This document shows positions 8,916 to 18,689 of a stretch of DNA of 52,020 bases, in pieces. The notes beneath the pieces were generated by a model. It worked only from the letters and a program-made list of their open reading frames with translations, had not been told where the DNA came from and did not search any database. Source of the stretch: an uncultured Bacteroidales bacterium (lineage in GTDB: Bacteria; Bacteroidota; Bacteroidia; Bacteroidales; UBA932); contig CAMYVB010000013.1 of assembly GCA_947302175.1 (NCBI GenBank), positions 1 to 52,020 of the forward strand, written 5' to 3'. Both the position numbers and the translations under genes were made by a program. The first letter of the stretch is position 1. Each line of letters starts with the position of its first letter.

Positions 8916-9974
8916 ATGAAGAGATTTTTGTTGCTTTTATCCGCCATCGTGTGGATTGGCACTCCGGCCAAAGGCCAGGAAGCCCCCTCTGCGGGCAATT
9001 ATCCCGAATTTTCAGTCATTGGCAGGACTGACATCAACCCTTTTTCACCAAGCGTTTATACCCTTCTGGAAGGCTCCATAGGCGACCTCTTTTCCTACTC
9101 GGTATCCAATCAATGGGTGAGCGACGAGACTTCGTTGCTCTACGCCAACACGTTCCATGCCGATGAGCTGAACTGGTTGCAGTGGGCCTGGGTGCAGCTC
9201 GATCTTGGCAATTTCCACATCCGCCTCGGCAAGGACTGTCTGACGGCCGGTGGTTTCGAGACGGACGCCTACGATTTCGACCAGCATCCCATGCTCTGCT
9301 CCAACTTCTGGAATAATTCCCAGCTTTATCAGTGGGGCGGCACCCTTAGCTGGAACACCCCTTCCGAGTCCGACGAATTCGGATTCAACTATAGTTCCTC
9401 CCCTTTCTCCGTCCATCCCTTCGACGATTTCCTCACCACTAAGACCTTCCAGTGGAAGGGCGAGCACGGCCCCTGGTCGAGCATCTGGGGCGTGAGCGTG
9501 ATGGACTACGCGCGCAACGCCGAGGAGAGGCTCAAGAGCAGCATCATGCTCGTCTCTGCAGGCAACCAGTTCGAGATAACCGACAGCTTCAGCATGGGGC
9601 TCGACTACATGCTGCGTCTTGCAGGCCCCTTCGTGGTGCCCCCGGGCGGCAGCGCTCCTGCAGCAGCATATCCCTACAATGTCGGCCACAACGTAGTGGC
9701 TCGCATCAACTGGCATCCCCTCTACTGGCTGGAAGTCGGCGCCAAGGGCATTTTCGAAACTTCCGACAAGGAAGACATCGAGGAAGACCTCTTCGAGATC
9801 CCCTCTATGTACTGGAACGGCGGCGCCTATTTGCAAATCTACCCCTTCAAGAGCTTCGAAGGCCTGCGCCTCCACGCTGTGGGCGGTTACGACAACCTGA
9901 GCGGCCTCTACTGGAGCGCCGGCATCACCGTCAACCTCCCTGTCACCACCCTTCTCACCGGCCTCGGGAAATGA
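8916..9974 (+). CDS. Outer-membrane beta-barrel protein, first gene of the polyamine-uptake operon
   Basis: A 352-aa exported protein with a signal peptide ending around AKGQ (residue 21). The rest is made of alternating hydrophobic/polar strands with many aromatic residues at strand ends (for example [14 protein letters not shown] and FHIRLGKD), typical of porin-like barrels. Its closing strand is [14 protein letters not shown], not the classic C-terminal Phe. I do not recognise a named family. Its stop overlaps the potA start as ATGA, so it is co-transcribed and coupled with potABCD. This suggests it passes polyamines or a related substrate through the outer membrane, which is inference from context only. 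Confidence 0.6.
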   Translation: MKRFLLLLSAIVWIGTPAKGQEAPSAGNYPEFSVIGRTDINPFSPSVYTLLEGSIGDLFSYSVSNQWVSDETSLLYANTFHADELNWLQWAWVQLDLGNFHIRLGKDCLTAGGFETDAYDFDQHPMLCSNFWNNSQLYQWGGTLSWNTPSESDEFGFNYSSSPFSVHPFDDFLTTKTFQWKGEHGPWSSIWGVSVMDYARNAEERLKSSIMLVSAGNQFEITDSFSMGLDYMLRLAGPFVVPPGGSAPAAAYPYNVGHNVVARINWHPLYWLEVGAKGIFETSDKEDIEEDLFEIPSMYWNGGAYLQIYPFKSFEGLRLHAVGGYDNLSGLYWSAGITVNLPVTTLLTGLGK

Positions 9975-11362
9975 ACAAAGACGAAGTCATCATCAACATC
10001 GAGCACCTGAGCAAGGCGTTCGACGGAAAGGCAGTCCTCAAGGACATTAGCCTCTATATCAAAAAGGGCGAGTTCGTCACGCTTCTTGGTCCCTCCGGCT
10101 GCGGCAAGACCACACTCCTTCGCATACTCGGCGGCTTTACCGTCCCCGACGCCGGCGTTGTAACCATGGAAGGCCGCGACATTTCCGGCGTCCCTCCCTA
10201 TGAGCGCCCGCTCAACACGGTTTTCCAGCGCTACGCCCTTTTCCCGCACCTTGACGTCTATGACAACATTGCCTTCGGCCTGAAGCTTGCCAAAGTCCCG
10301 AGGGAGGAAATCGACGCCCGTGTTCGCAAGGTCCTCAAAATGGTCTCCATGAGCGACTATGAGGACCGCGATGTGGACTCCCTTTCCGGCGGCCAGCAGC
10401 AGAGGGTCGCGATTGCCCGCGCCCTTGTGAACCAGCCCAAGGTCCTGCTCCTCGACGAGCCCCTTTCCGCCCTTGACCACAAGATGAGGCTCGATATGCA
10501 GATAGAGCTCAAGGAAATGCACCGCAAGCTCGGCATCACCTTCATCTATGTCACTCACGACCAGGAGGAAGCGCTGACCCTGAGCGACACCATCGTCGTC
10601 ATGAACGAGGGCCGCATACAGCAGATAGGCACTCCTACAGACATATACAACGAGCCCGTCAACAGCTTCGTCGCCGACTTCATTGGCGAGAGCAACATCT
10701 TCAACGGCACCATGATAAAGGACAAGCTGGTCAGCTTCATGGGCCACGAGTTCGAGTGCGTTGATGAAGGATTCGGCACCAACACCCCTGTGGACGTGGT
10801 CATACGCCCCGAGGACGTGTACATCATGGCCCAGACCGAAGGCGCCCAGTTCACCGGCAAGGTCCGCACCTGCACCTTCAAGGGCGTCCATTACGAGATG
10901 TTCGTGGACACCGACAGCGGTTACGAGCTCATGATACAGGACTACAACGCCTTCGAGCCCGGTACCACCGTCGGCCTTCTCATCCGCCCCTTCGACATCC
11001 AGGTGATGAAAAAGGAAAGGGTGTGCAACAGTTTTGAAGCTGAAGTCGTGGGTGAAGGCAAGGTCTCCATCCTCGGCGCCGAGTTCGAGTGCAGCGTGCC
11101 CGAAGGCCTTGAAAGCGGCGAAACCGTCACTGCCGAGCTGCCTTTCAACGCCGTGGAGCTTCTCGACCACCCGGAGGACGGCGTCCTCACCGGCTACGTC
11201 CATTTCATACTCTACAAAGGCAACCACTACCACCTCACCGTCCGCACCGACGAGGGCGCCGATATATATGTCGACACCAACGACATCTGGGACAAGGGCG
11301 ACCTCGTGGGTATCAATTTCGCGCCCGCGGCGCTGAAAATCTCCCGCCGCGATGAGAATTAA
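9971..11362 (+). CDS. potA: Spermidine/putrescine ABC transporter ATP-binding protein
   Basis: Energises polyamine import at the inner membrane. Walker A is GPSGCGKT (40-47), the ABC signature LSGGQQQR (138-145), Walker B LLLDEP (159-164) and the switch His196 in VTHDQ. After the ATPase core and a TOBE domain, residues ~350-463 hold a second beta-rich, TOBE-like segment. This brings the protein to 463 aa against about 370-380 for enterobacterial PotA. The start at 9971 is set by the [18 protein letters not shown]-terminus and by the ATGA overlap with the preceding barrel gene. The frame is open further upstream, but that part is only the shadow of that gene. It overlaps potB by 11 bp. Confidence 0.93.
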   Translation: MNKDEVIINIEHLSKAFDGKAVLKDISLYIKKGEFVTLLGPSGCGKTTLLRILGGFTVPDAGVVTMEGRDISGVPPYERPLNTVFQRYALFPHLDVYDNIAFGLKLAKVPREEIDARVRKVLKMVSMSDYEDRDVDSLSGGQQQRVAIARALVNQPKVLLLDEPLSALDHKMRLDMQIELKEMHRKLGITFIYVTHDQEEALTLSDTIVVMNEGRIQQIGTPTDIYNEPVNSFVADFIGESNIFNGTMIKDKLVSFMGHEFECVDEGFGTNTPVDVVIRPEDVYIMAQTEGAQFTGKVRTCTFKGVHYEMFVDTDSGYELMIQDYNAFEPGTTVGLLIRPFDIQVMKKERVCNSFEAEVVGEGKVSILGAEFECSVPEGLESGETVTAELPFNAVELLDHPEDGVLTGYVHFILYKGNHYHLTVRTDEGADIYVDTNDIWDKGDLVGINFAPAALKISRRDEN

Positions 11363-12131
11363 GCGTTCAAGCTGGAGCATTCCCTACGCGATCTTCCTCG
11401 CGTTGTTTGTCGTGATGCCGCTCGTCATGGTGGCCATCTATGCCTTCCAGGGCAGGGGAGGGGGCTTCTCGCTGGAGCAGTTCTCCCGCTTCATCCACAC
11501 TCCCGAGGACCTGAATACCTTCATGTATTCCATCGAGATTGCGCTCATTACCACGGTCCTTTGCCTGCTGCTGGGCTATCCTGCGGCGTGGATTATGGCC
11601 AATTCAGAACTCAATCCTTCGCGCATCACGATCCTCCTTTTCATCCTTCCCATGTGGGTCAACATGCTCATACGCACGCTGGCCACCGTGGCGCTCTTCG
11701 ACTTCCTGAAGGCGCCGCTGGGCGAGGGGGCGCTCATTTTCGGCATGGTGTACAATTTCCTGCCGTTCATGATTTATCCTATCTACAATACGCTCAGCAA
11801 GATGGATAAGTCGCTCCCCGAGGCGGCCAAGGACCTTGGAGCCACTCCCGGGAAGGTGTTTACCAAGGTGACGCTGCCGCTCTCGATGCCCGGTGTATGG
11901 AGTGGTGTGCTGATGGTCTTCATGCCCACTATTTCCACTTTTGCGGTCGCCGAGCTGCTCACCATGAACAAGGTGAAGCTTTTCGGCACCACGATTCAGG
12001 AGAATATCAACAGCGGCATGTGGAACTATGGCGCTGCGCTGTCGCTCATCATGCTGATAATCATAGGCGTTTCGACTCTCATGAGCGGAGAGGAGTCAAG
12101 CCGCGAAAACGAGACGGGAGGGCTTTTGTAG
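11352..12131 (+). CDS. potB: Spermidine/putrescine ABC transporter permease
   Basis: Inner-membrane permease with about six hydrophobic segments, 259 aa. The MetI-type coupling loop [22 protein letters not shown] is at about residues 157-178. The N-terminus [18 protein letters not shown] is the first membrane helix. It starts inside potA and ends one base before the potC ATG (TAGTATG). The order potA-potB-potC-potD matches the enterobacterial operon. Confidence 0.92.
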   Translation: MRIKRSSWSIPYAIFLALFVVMPLVMVAIYAFQGRGGGFSLEQFSRFIHTPEDLNTFMYSIEIALITTVLCLLLGYPAAWIMANSELNPSRITILLFILPMWVNMLIRTLATVALFDFLKAPLGEGALIFGMVYNFLPFMIYPIYNTLSKMDKSLPEAAKDLGATPGKVFTKVTLPLSMPGVWSGVLMVFMPTISTFAVAELLTMNKVKLFGTTIQENINSGMWNYGAALSLIMLIIIGVSTLMSGEESSRENETGGLL

Positions 12132-12132
12132 T

Positions 12133-12930
12133 ATGAAGAAGTTTTTGTCGCAGGCCTATTTGTGGCTCCTCCTGGTGATGCTTTATGCGCCCATCCTGAT
12201 TATCGCCATTTTCTCTTTCACCGAGGCGAAGGTGCTCGGCAACTGGACGGGCTTTTCGCTGAGGCTCTATGAGAACCTTTTCTTGGGCGGCATGAGCAAT
12301 TCGCTGATGCGCTCCATCGTCAATACGCTAACTATCGGTGTTATCAGCGCTGTCATTTCGACTATACTTGGCGGCATTTCCGCTTTCGGCATTTACAACC
12401 TCAAGGGGCGCACCAAGAAGGTGATCAGTTTCGTCAACGACATTCCCATGCTCAACCCTGATATCATCACGGGTATTTCGCTCTTCCTGCTCTTTGTGGC
12501 GGTGGGGGTGACTCAGGGCTATGTGACTGTCGTGCTGGCGCACGTGACCTTCTGCACCCCGTATGTGGTGCTCAGCGTAATGCCCAAGCTCCGCCAGATG
12601 AATCCCAACACCTACGAGGCTGCGCTCGACCTCGGCGCCACTCCTTCCCAGGCGCTGCGCAAGGTCGTTCTTCCCCAGATTCGTCCGGGCCTTATTTCAG
12701 GCCTCATCCTGTCGTTCACGCTCTCCATCGACGACTTTGCCGTGACGCTCTTCACCAAGGGCAACCGCGGCCTGGAGACGCTTTCGACCTACATTTACGC
12801 CGACGCGCGCAAAGGCGGCCTTACGCCCGAGCTGCGTCCCCTGATGACAATTATTTTCATAACAGTACTGCTGCTCCTGCTCGTTATCAACATCATGGGC
12901 TCCCGCAGTAAATCCAAAATCCAGAAATGA
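12133..12930 (+). CDS. potC: Spermidine/putrescine ABC transporter permease
   Basis: Second permease subunit, 265 aa, about six membrane segments. The EAA loop reads YEAALDLGATPSQALRKVVLP, followed by the ILSFTLSIDDFAVTLF block typical of PotC. It pairs with PotB to form the channel. Its stop overlaps the potD start (ATGA). Confidence 0.93.
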   Translation: MKKFLSQAYLWLLLVMLYAPILIIAIFSFTEAKVLGNWTGFSLRLYENLFLGGMSNSLMRSIVNTLTIGVISAVISTILGGISAFGIYNLKGRTKKVISFVNDIPMLNPDIITGISLFLLFVAVGVTQGYVTVVLAHVTFCTPYVVLSVMPKLRQMNPNTYEAALDLGATPSQALRKVVLPQIRPGLISGLILSFTLSIDDFAVTLFTKGNRGLETLSTYIYADARKGGLTPELRPLMTIIFITVLLLLLVINIMGSRSKSKIQK

Positions 12931-14225
12931 AGAAACTCTTAACTGTCGTTTTTTGCGCCCTTGCGCTTAGTTTTTCCCTTCGCGGCATAGATCGCGAGCA
13001 CACGCTGAAGGTCTATAACTGGGCCGATTACATCGATGAGAATCTCATCACCGAGTTTGAGAAGTGGTATGAGGAGCAGACCGGCGAGCCCGTGAAGATC
13101 ATCTACCAGCTTTTCGATATCAACGAGATCATGCTCTCAAAGATAGAGCTCGGTCATGAGGATTTCGATGTCGTGTGCCCTTCGGAATACATCATCGAGC
13201 GCATGCTGCGCAGCGACCTGCTGTTGCCCATCGACCGCGATTTCGGCTCCACTCCCGATTATATAGTCAACATGGCTCCTTACATGAGGGGCATTTTCGA
13301 CCGCATCGACGGTTATGGAAAGAATGCCAATGATTATTCCGTGGCCTATATGTGGGGCACCGTGGGCATACTTTACAACACCAAGTATGTTACCCGCGAG
13401 GAGGCTTCGTCCTGGAATTGCCTGAAGGACCCCAAGTTCGCAGGCAAGCTCTTCGTCAAGGACGCCTTCCGTGACGTTTATACTTCCCTTATCGTGGCCC
13501 TGAACCGCGACAGGATAGAGGCTGGTGAAGTCACCGTGGACGAGCTCTGCCGCGACGCTTCCGACGAGAGCATCGCTCAGGTGGAGGCATTCCTCAACGA
13601 GTTCAAGGACAATGTGTCCGGCTGGGAGGCCGATTTCGGCAAGGAGCGCATGACGCAGGAGAAGGCCTGGATGAATCTCACCTGGAGCGGCGACGCCCAG
13701 TGGGCCATCGAAGAAGCCGCCAAGGTGGGCGTCGAGCTTGATTTCGTCGTTCCCGAGGAAGGAAGCATAGTCTGGTTCGACGGCTGGGTGATCCCCAAGT
13801 ATGCCAAGAACGTTAAGGCCGCCCGCTATTTCATCAATTTCATGTGCAAGCCTGAGAATGCGCTTCGCAACATGGATGAGATAGGTTATGTGTCTGCCAT
13901 AGGTGGAGAGGACATCCTCGCTGCCGTTGAGGATCCCGAGCTCTATGCTCCCGAGAGCGCCACTTATTTCTTCGGCCCTGAGGCCACAGCAGTTTGCATC
14001 AATCCCATCATGTATCCTTCGGATGAGGTCGTGGCCCGTTGCGGCATGATGCACGACAGCGGCGAGAGGACCGAGGCCCTGCTTGCCATGTGGTCCCGCG
14101 TTAAGGGTGACAGCGCCAATGCTCTCACCTGGGTCGTTATCGTCGTGGCCATCGTGGTTGTCGCCGTCGTAGCCGTGGTCGTCCGTTCCGGCAAGAAGAA
14201 CAAGCGCCGCCACCGCCGCCACTGA
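12927..14225 (+). CDS. potD: Spermidine/putrescine substrate-binding protein with C-terminal membrane anchor
   Basis: Captures polyamines in the periplasm for PotABC. The N-terminal signal is followed by LKVYNWADYIDENLITEFEK, the hallmark of PotD/PotF. A Trp/Asp-rich binding cleft is suggested by MWGTVGILYN, WSGDAQWA and WFDGWVIPK. Odd feature: residues 399-419 are an uninterrupted run of Val/Ile/Ala, followed by the basic tail RSGKKNKRRHRRH. Ordinary PotD is 348 aa and soluble. Here the signal has no lipobox Cys, so the C-terminal helix with its positive tail in the cytoplasm may be what tethers the binding protein to the inner membrane beside its permease. Confidence 0.9.
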   Translation: MKKLLTVVFCALALSFSLRGIDREHTLKVYNWADYIDENLITEFEKWYEEQTGEPVKIIYQLFDINEIMLSKIELGHEDFDVVCPSEYIIERMLRSDLLLPIDRDFGSTPDYIVNMAPYMRGIFDRIDGYGKNANDYSVAYMWGTVGILYNTKYVTREEASSWNCLKDPKFAGKLFVKDAFRDVYTSLIVALNRDRIEAGEVTVDELCRDASDESIAQVEAFLNEFKDNVSGWEADFGKERMTQEKAWMNLTWSGDAQWAIEEAAKVGVELDFVVPEEGSIVWFDGWVIPKYAKNVKAARYFINFMCKPENALRNMDEIGYVSAIGGEDILAAVEDPELYAPESATYFFGPEATAVCINPIMYPSDEVVARCGMMHDSGERTEALLAMWSRVKGDSANALTWVVIVVAIVVVAVVAVVVRSGKKNKRRHRRH

Positions 14226-14292
14226 TTCTGTGCGGGGCGCTGCGCTGGAAGCTTACTATATTTCGTATCTTGCGAGAAATAATTGTGTGAAT

Positions 14293-16410
14293 ATGAAAAA
14301 GACCGTTTCGATAATTCTGGCGCTGGCGCTGGCTGCTATTGCGGCGCCGACCGTTGTACGCGCCGACGAAGGCATGTGGCTGCCTTCGCTCATCAGTTCC
14401 CGCATTGCCGACATGCAGGCCAAGGGCTTCCGCCTCAGCGCCGAAGACATCTACTGCGTCAACCAGGCTTCGCTCAAGGATGCAGTCCTGATGTTCGGCG
14501 GCGGCTGCAGCGGCGAAATGGTCTCCGAGCAAGGCCTGGTCCTCACCAACCACCACTGCGGTTACTACCACATAGGCCGCCACTCCGGAGTCGGCCACGA
14601 CTACCTGCGCGACGGTTTCTGGGCCCTCAGGCGCGAAGACGAGCTGCCCTGCCAAGGCCTAACCGTGAGCTTCCTCGAGCGCATGGACGACGTGACCGCC
14701 TTAATCCTGAAGGACGTCAGCGACGACACCCCTGAAGCGCAGCGCGACTCCATAGTCAAAGCCCGCAGCAAGGCCCTCGCCGAAGAAGCCGTGGGCGGCA
14801 GGAACGGCCTGCGCGCCTCCGTGGAGCCCCTCTGGTACGGCAATCAGTACTTTATCTTTGTTTATAAAACCTACCGCGACGTTCGTCTCGTCGGCGCCCC
14901 GCCCAGCTCGATAGGCAAATTCGGCGGCGACACCGACAACTGGATGTGGCCCCGTCACACCGGCGATTTCTCAATCTTCCGCGTCTATGCCGGAGCCGAC
15001 AACGAGCCCGCCGACTACAGCCCCGACAACAAGCCTTTCAAGCCCAAGAAGTTCTTCGAAATCAACGCGAAAGGCCTTAACGAGGGCGACTTCACCTTCA
15101 TCTACGGCAACCCCGGCTCCACCCGCGAGCACATCACCGGCGAAGCAGTGCGCTGGATAGGCGAAGTCTCCGACCCCGCAAAGATTGAAATCCGCGACCG
15201 TCGCCTCTCCATCATCAAATCCTACATGGCGCAGTCCCAGGAGTTGCGCATCAAATTCAGCTCCAAGGCAGCCAGCGTTTCAAACGCATGGAAAAAGTGG
15301 CAGGGCGAGAGCCTCGGCATCAAGCGCATGAACACCGTCGAGAGCAAAAAGGCCTATGAAAAAGCCTTCAGCGAATGGGCCCTGGGCACTACCTACGAGG
15401 GCGTCGTGGAAAGCATAGACTCCCTTCTCATTATTCAGGAGCCCTACGACTTCGCAAAATCCTACTATCAGGAAGCAGTCTCGCAGGTCGAGATAGCCGC
15501 TTTCGCAGCCAAATTCGACGGCGGAAAAGCCGCCAAAATGAGCCCCGAAGAGTACAAAAAGACCGTCGAGAGCTTCTTTGGAAGCTGGTACAAACCCATC
15601 GACAAAGACTGTTTCGTCTCAAGCATGCAGCTCTTCAGCGACAATGTACCCGAGGACTTCAAGCCTGAATATTTCAAGCAGCAAATGAGCAAATTCGGCA
15701 CCGTCGAAGCCTGGGCTGAGGATATATTCGAGGCCTCGGTATTCGCCAATAAGGACGCTCTTCTGGCCTTGGAACCCCAGGCCGCAGCCGAGGCCGCAAA
15801 GACTGACCCCGCAGCCACCTATGTCCGCGAAATGGCAAGGTGGTACGCAAAGTCGATACACCCCGTTTGGAACAGCTGCGAAAAGCAGGTTAAGCTCCTC
15901 ATGAGAAAATACGTCCGCGGAAAGATGGAAAAGGACCCCGATGCTCGGTTCTACCCCGACGCCAACCTCACTCTCAGGGTAGCATACGGCCACGTCAAGG
16001 GTTATTCTCCGTCCGACGGCATATACTACTATCCAGTTTCCACCCTCAAGGGCGTTATCGAAAAGGACAATCCCGAAATCTTCGATTACGACATCCCCCA
16101 GAGCCTGCGCGATATGTATGAAGAGTCGGTGAAGGCTGATCCTGCAGGAGTCGGGATAGGCAACACCCCTGTCTGCATCCTTGCCGACAACCACACTTCA
16201 GGCGGCAATTCCGGAAGCCCGGTTATCGACGCAGACGGACGCCTTGTAGGCATCAATTTCGACCGCGTGTGGGAAGGAACTATGAGCGACATAGTGTTCG
16301 ACCCGGACTACTGCCGCAATATTTCTATTGACATACGCTACCTTCTCTTTGTTGTTGACAAGATAGGCAACGCTTCCACGCTCCTCGACGAAATGACTAT
16401 CGTTTATTAG
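14293..16410 (+). CDS. dpp11: S46 family dipeptidyl-peptidase, DPP11-type (Asp/Glu-specific)
   Basis: Periplasmic serine exopeptidase that removes N-terminal dipeptides, supplying amino acids to protein-fermenting Bacteroidales. Chosen start is the ATG at 14293, giving MKKTVSIILAL and a signal peptide ending near VRA. An open frame extends upstream without an ATG. The product is 705 aa, normal for S46. Catalytic His lies in TNHHCGY, Asp in the GGDTDNWMWPRHTGDFS block, and the nucleophile is Ser640 in GGNSGSPV. The residue 18 positions after the nucleophile is Arg658 (INFDR). This position is Arg673 in characterised DPP11 and Gly in DPP7, so Asp/Glu specificity is inferred. It follows potD by 67 bp and ends at a shared terminator. 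Confidence 0.93.
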   Translation: MKKTVSIILALALAAIAAPTVVRADEGMWLPSLISSRIADMQAKGFRLSAEDIYCVNQASLKDAVLMFGGGCSGEMVSEQGLVLTNHHCGYYHIGRHSGVGHDYLRDGFWALRREDELPCQGLTVSFLERMDDVTALILKDVSDDTPEAQRDSIVKARSKALAEEAVGGRNGLRASVEPLWYGNQYFIFVYKTYRDVRLVGAPPSSIGKFGGDTDNWMWPRHTGDFSIFRVYAGADNEPADYSPDNKPFKPKKFFEINAKGLNEGDFTFIYGNPGSTREHITGEAVRWIGEVSDPAKIEIRDRRLSIIKSYMAQSQELRIKFSSKAASVSNAWKKWQGESLGIKRMNTVESKKAYEKAFSEWALGTTYEGVVESIDSLLIIQEPYDFAKSYYQEAVSQVEIAAFAAKFDGGKAAKMSPEEYKKTVESFFGSWYKPIDKDCFVSSMQLFSDNVPEDFKPEYFKQQMSKFGTVEAWAEDIFEASVFANKDALLALEPQAAAEAAKTDPAATYVREMARWYAKSIHPVWNSCEKQVKLLMRKYVRGKMEKDPDARFYPDANLTLRVAYGHVKGYSPSDGIYYYPVSTLKGVIEKDNPEIFDYDIPQSLRDMYEESVKADPAGVGIGNTPVCILADNHTSGGNSGSPVIDADGRLVGINFDRVWEGTMSDIVFDPDYCRNISIDIRYLLFVVDKIGNASTLLDEMTIVY

Positions 16411-16436
16411 TCGTTTCAGGGCGCAGAACAGTTTCA

Positions 16437-16473
16437 ATAAAAGCCGCGGGCACTATTGCTTAGCGGCTTTTAT
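16437..16473. terminator. Bidirectional terminator between dpp11 and the GNAT gene
   Basis: The 11-bp stem ATAAAAGCCGC / GCGGCTTTTAT encloses a 15-nt loop. It lies between convergent genes and overlaps the stop codon of the minus-strand gene. Confidence 0.75.
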
Positions 16474-18682
16474 ACAAGTATTTGCGTGCGAAATAGATGG
16501 CAACGGCGACAATCAGCACGAGAACTATGGTGATTCTCGAGAAGAGGCTGATTTCGCAGAAGGAATGAATCTGGGAAACCTGAAGTGCGGTGAGGATGGC
16601 TATGAGCGTGTTCAGCAGTATCCCAATGTGACCGTTGTATTTTTCCTTCTCGAGGGCGGCGTCGCTGCGCATGTCGGCTATGTCTTCGCTGATGCGCGCG
16701 TATCCGCTTTGCAGGCCGCGCTGCTCTATTCCATGGCTGATGAGCCCATGCTCGCTGCGGTATTGGAATATGTCGCCTATGTAGTTGGTATAGAGGTGCT
16801 GCCAGATGTCGCCGGCGCTTTTGGTGAGTTTCAACGATGAGCTGAAGGAGAGATCTAAAAGCTCAGCAAACTTATTCTTTTTTGCTGCTTCCCTGGCCTC
16901 TTGCATTTTGTCCTCCACGTCCTTAAGCAGGGCTTCGTTGAGCGCCAGGACTGCAGAAGGGATGGTGAGGTAGGCGGATGTCAGGATGTCGTCCACTCGC
17001 TCGTCGCTGGTGTTGTATTTGATTTGGACGAGGTTGCCGCGCCAAATCTGGTTGAAATAGTTGCCGCGCACGAGGAAGGGTTCGACTGTGTCGGCTATTT
17101 CGCCGGAGTTCATCCTCTTGAAGTCGAAGATGCCGAGTATGATGCCGCAGACGGTTTTGTTGAGGCGGCTCTCAGCGGGGCTCGCAGAAAGGATGTCGTC
17201 GGTGAAGTCTTTCCAGAGGGTGAATCCCGGGCCTTTCATGTCGAGTAGGTCGATGTCACATATGCCGGTCGAGGAGGATACGAGATGGCAGGAAGCGAGG
17301 CCGCTCGCAAGGGAGACGAAACTGTTGTACTGGGTGCCTCCGCATTTGATGGTCAGATTGCCTTCGGGGCGGAAGTTTTCCTGCTTGGAGCCAAACCCGG
17401 TCAGGGCAATGAGCTTAATAATGTCGCGTTCGGTGAATCCCGTGCCCTCGACGGGCGAAATGCTGAGGGTGAATACGCTTTCAGGGGATTTGCGATGTTT
17501 GTTCTTGCGCTTCTGTGCCTCGTCGTTAAGCTTTCGCAAGTTGAGGTGAGTGGTCTCGTTGAGGGAGATGCTGACCTTCAGGGGCTTGATGCCGGGGCAT
17601 ATTACGTGGAACTCCTTGCCTTCCGAACGATATGAGTATTTATCAGGGAAGGTGATGGTGGCTTCCTTGATGAATTTGATGTGGCGGGTCACGATGGGGC
17701 GTTTGCCTCCATCCTGCAGGCCGTAGCGCATCAGGTCGCTCTCGTATGAGTTGAATATAGGGTCGGGCTCTACGCTAAGGGCATTTGGGCTCGATTCGGC
17801 TACGTAGTGGGCGCTGATTGTGGCATAGGGGAAGCGATAGAATTCAGGCTCCAGGAAGTAGGGTAAGAACATGCCTTTGGGGTTGGTGCCCTTTTTGAGT
17901 ATGGCGAACATGTTCTGTAAGTGTCTTACGGCAGCGTCGTCATTGGCGCCGAGGCCCTTGTAGAAAGCGGTGAGGAAGCTTTCAATGTCCTTCAGGGGGA
18001 TTTCGCTCTGAACTTCCTCTGCTATGGTGAAATTACCTTCGCTGTCCGTTTCGCTTTTGTTGAAGCGGAAGACGGGCAGGCAGCAGAGCATCAGCTTAGT
18101 GGCCCATTCCTTGTCTTTGGAGAGAGGCGGCTGCATGTAATGCTTCTCCATGATGATGGCGCCGCCGTTCTTGGCAAAGAAATCGAGACGGCCGTAGGGG
18201 GGCATAACACCGTCTGCCTTTACCTTGAGCGGGTGCTCGGTCTCGAAGTAGATGTGCCTGACGCTGTTCGAACTGCCTTCGGCGAGGGAGAGGCCCTCGA
18301 GATAGTCGGTGATGGCGGCAAGACCTTCGCGAAGTATTCTTGTTCCCGCGCCGGATTGCCTGCTGTCAGGGCGAACGGCTATGTATATCAGTTCAAGGTC
18401 GCAAGTCTCTTCGTACCAGTCGCATACCAGTCCGGCAGCGACCTTTTCGCTCTTGCCTTTGCCGCTAAGGAGCAGGGCTATGAGCGACGAGGGTTGGTTG
18501 AAGAAAGCAGTGCCGATGCGGGGGATGATATCGTCCTTTATCGACTCCTTTTCTGCCGGGTCGGTGAATGAAACGTCGTATATATTTTTATCGAAATCGG
18601 CTATAAGCCGTTTCTCCCGCTCGCTAAGCTCCGGGCCATGCACCAGTACTATGCTCGCGGTATCTTTTGCACTTGCTGCCAT
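16460..18682 (-). CDS. GNAT acetyltransferase-domain protein with C-terminal two-helix membrane anchor
   Basis: A 740-aa protein of unknown role. Residues ~1-180 look like a GNAT acetyltransferase: strand LELIYIAV at 96-103 leads into the acetyl-CoA loop RQSGAG (108-113). Residues ~200-600 are a soluble region I do not recognise. Residues ~600-685 are charged and probably helical or coiled-coil. Two hydrophobic segments (about 687-705 and 715-731) end the protein, followed by RKYLYKSR. Soluble body, long helices and two closing membrane helices resemble CorA-type topology, but no GMN motif is present between the helices. The gene starts 7 nt after the MscS-family gene and is its operon partner. 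No signal peptide is present, so the GNAT domain is probably cytosolic. Confidence 0.6.
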   Translation of the reverse strand: MAASAKDTASIVLVHGPELSEREKRLIADFDKNIYDVSFTDPAEKESIKDDIIPRIGTAFFNQPSSLIALLLSGKGKSEKVAAGLVCDWYEETCDLELIYIAVRPDSRQSGAGTRILREGLAAITDYLEGLSLAEGSSNSVRHIYFETEHPLKVKADGVMPPYGRLDFFAKNGGAIIMEKHYMQPPLSKDKEWATKLMLCCLPVFRFNKSETDSEGNFTIAEEVQSEIPLKDIESFLTAFYKGLGANDDAAVRHLQNMFAILKKGTNPKGMFLPYFLEPEFYRFPYATISAHYVAESSPNALSVEPDPIFNSYESDLMRYGLQDGGKRPIVTRHIKFIKEATITFPDKYSYRSEGKEFHVICPGIKPLKVSISLNETTHLNLRKLNDEAQKRKNKHRKSPESVFTLSISPVEGTGFTERDIIKLIALTGFGSKQENFRPEGNLTIKCGGTQYNSFVSLASGLASCHLVSSSTGICDIDLLDMKGPGFTLWKDFTDDILSASPAESRLNKTVCGIILGIFDFKRMNSGEIADTVEPFLVRGNYFNQIWRGNLVQIKYNTSDERVDDILTSAYLTIPSAVLALNEALLKDVEDKMQEAREAAKKNKFAELLDLSFSSSLKLTKSAGDIWQHLYTNYIGDIFQYRSEHGLISHGIEQRGLQSGYARISEDIADMRSDAALEKEKYNGHIGILLNTLIAILTALQVSQIHSFCEISLFSRITIVLVLIVAVAIYFARKYLYKSR

Positions 18683-18689
18683 AGCGAAA

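Noticed and set aside
9908..11380. 490-codon open frame on the minus strand
   Set aside because: It lies opposite potA, which has full ABC motifs. The antisense frame is low-complexity Val/Glu/Gly/Leu sequence typical of the complement of GC-rich coding DNA.
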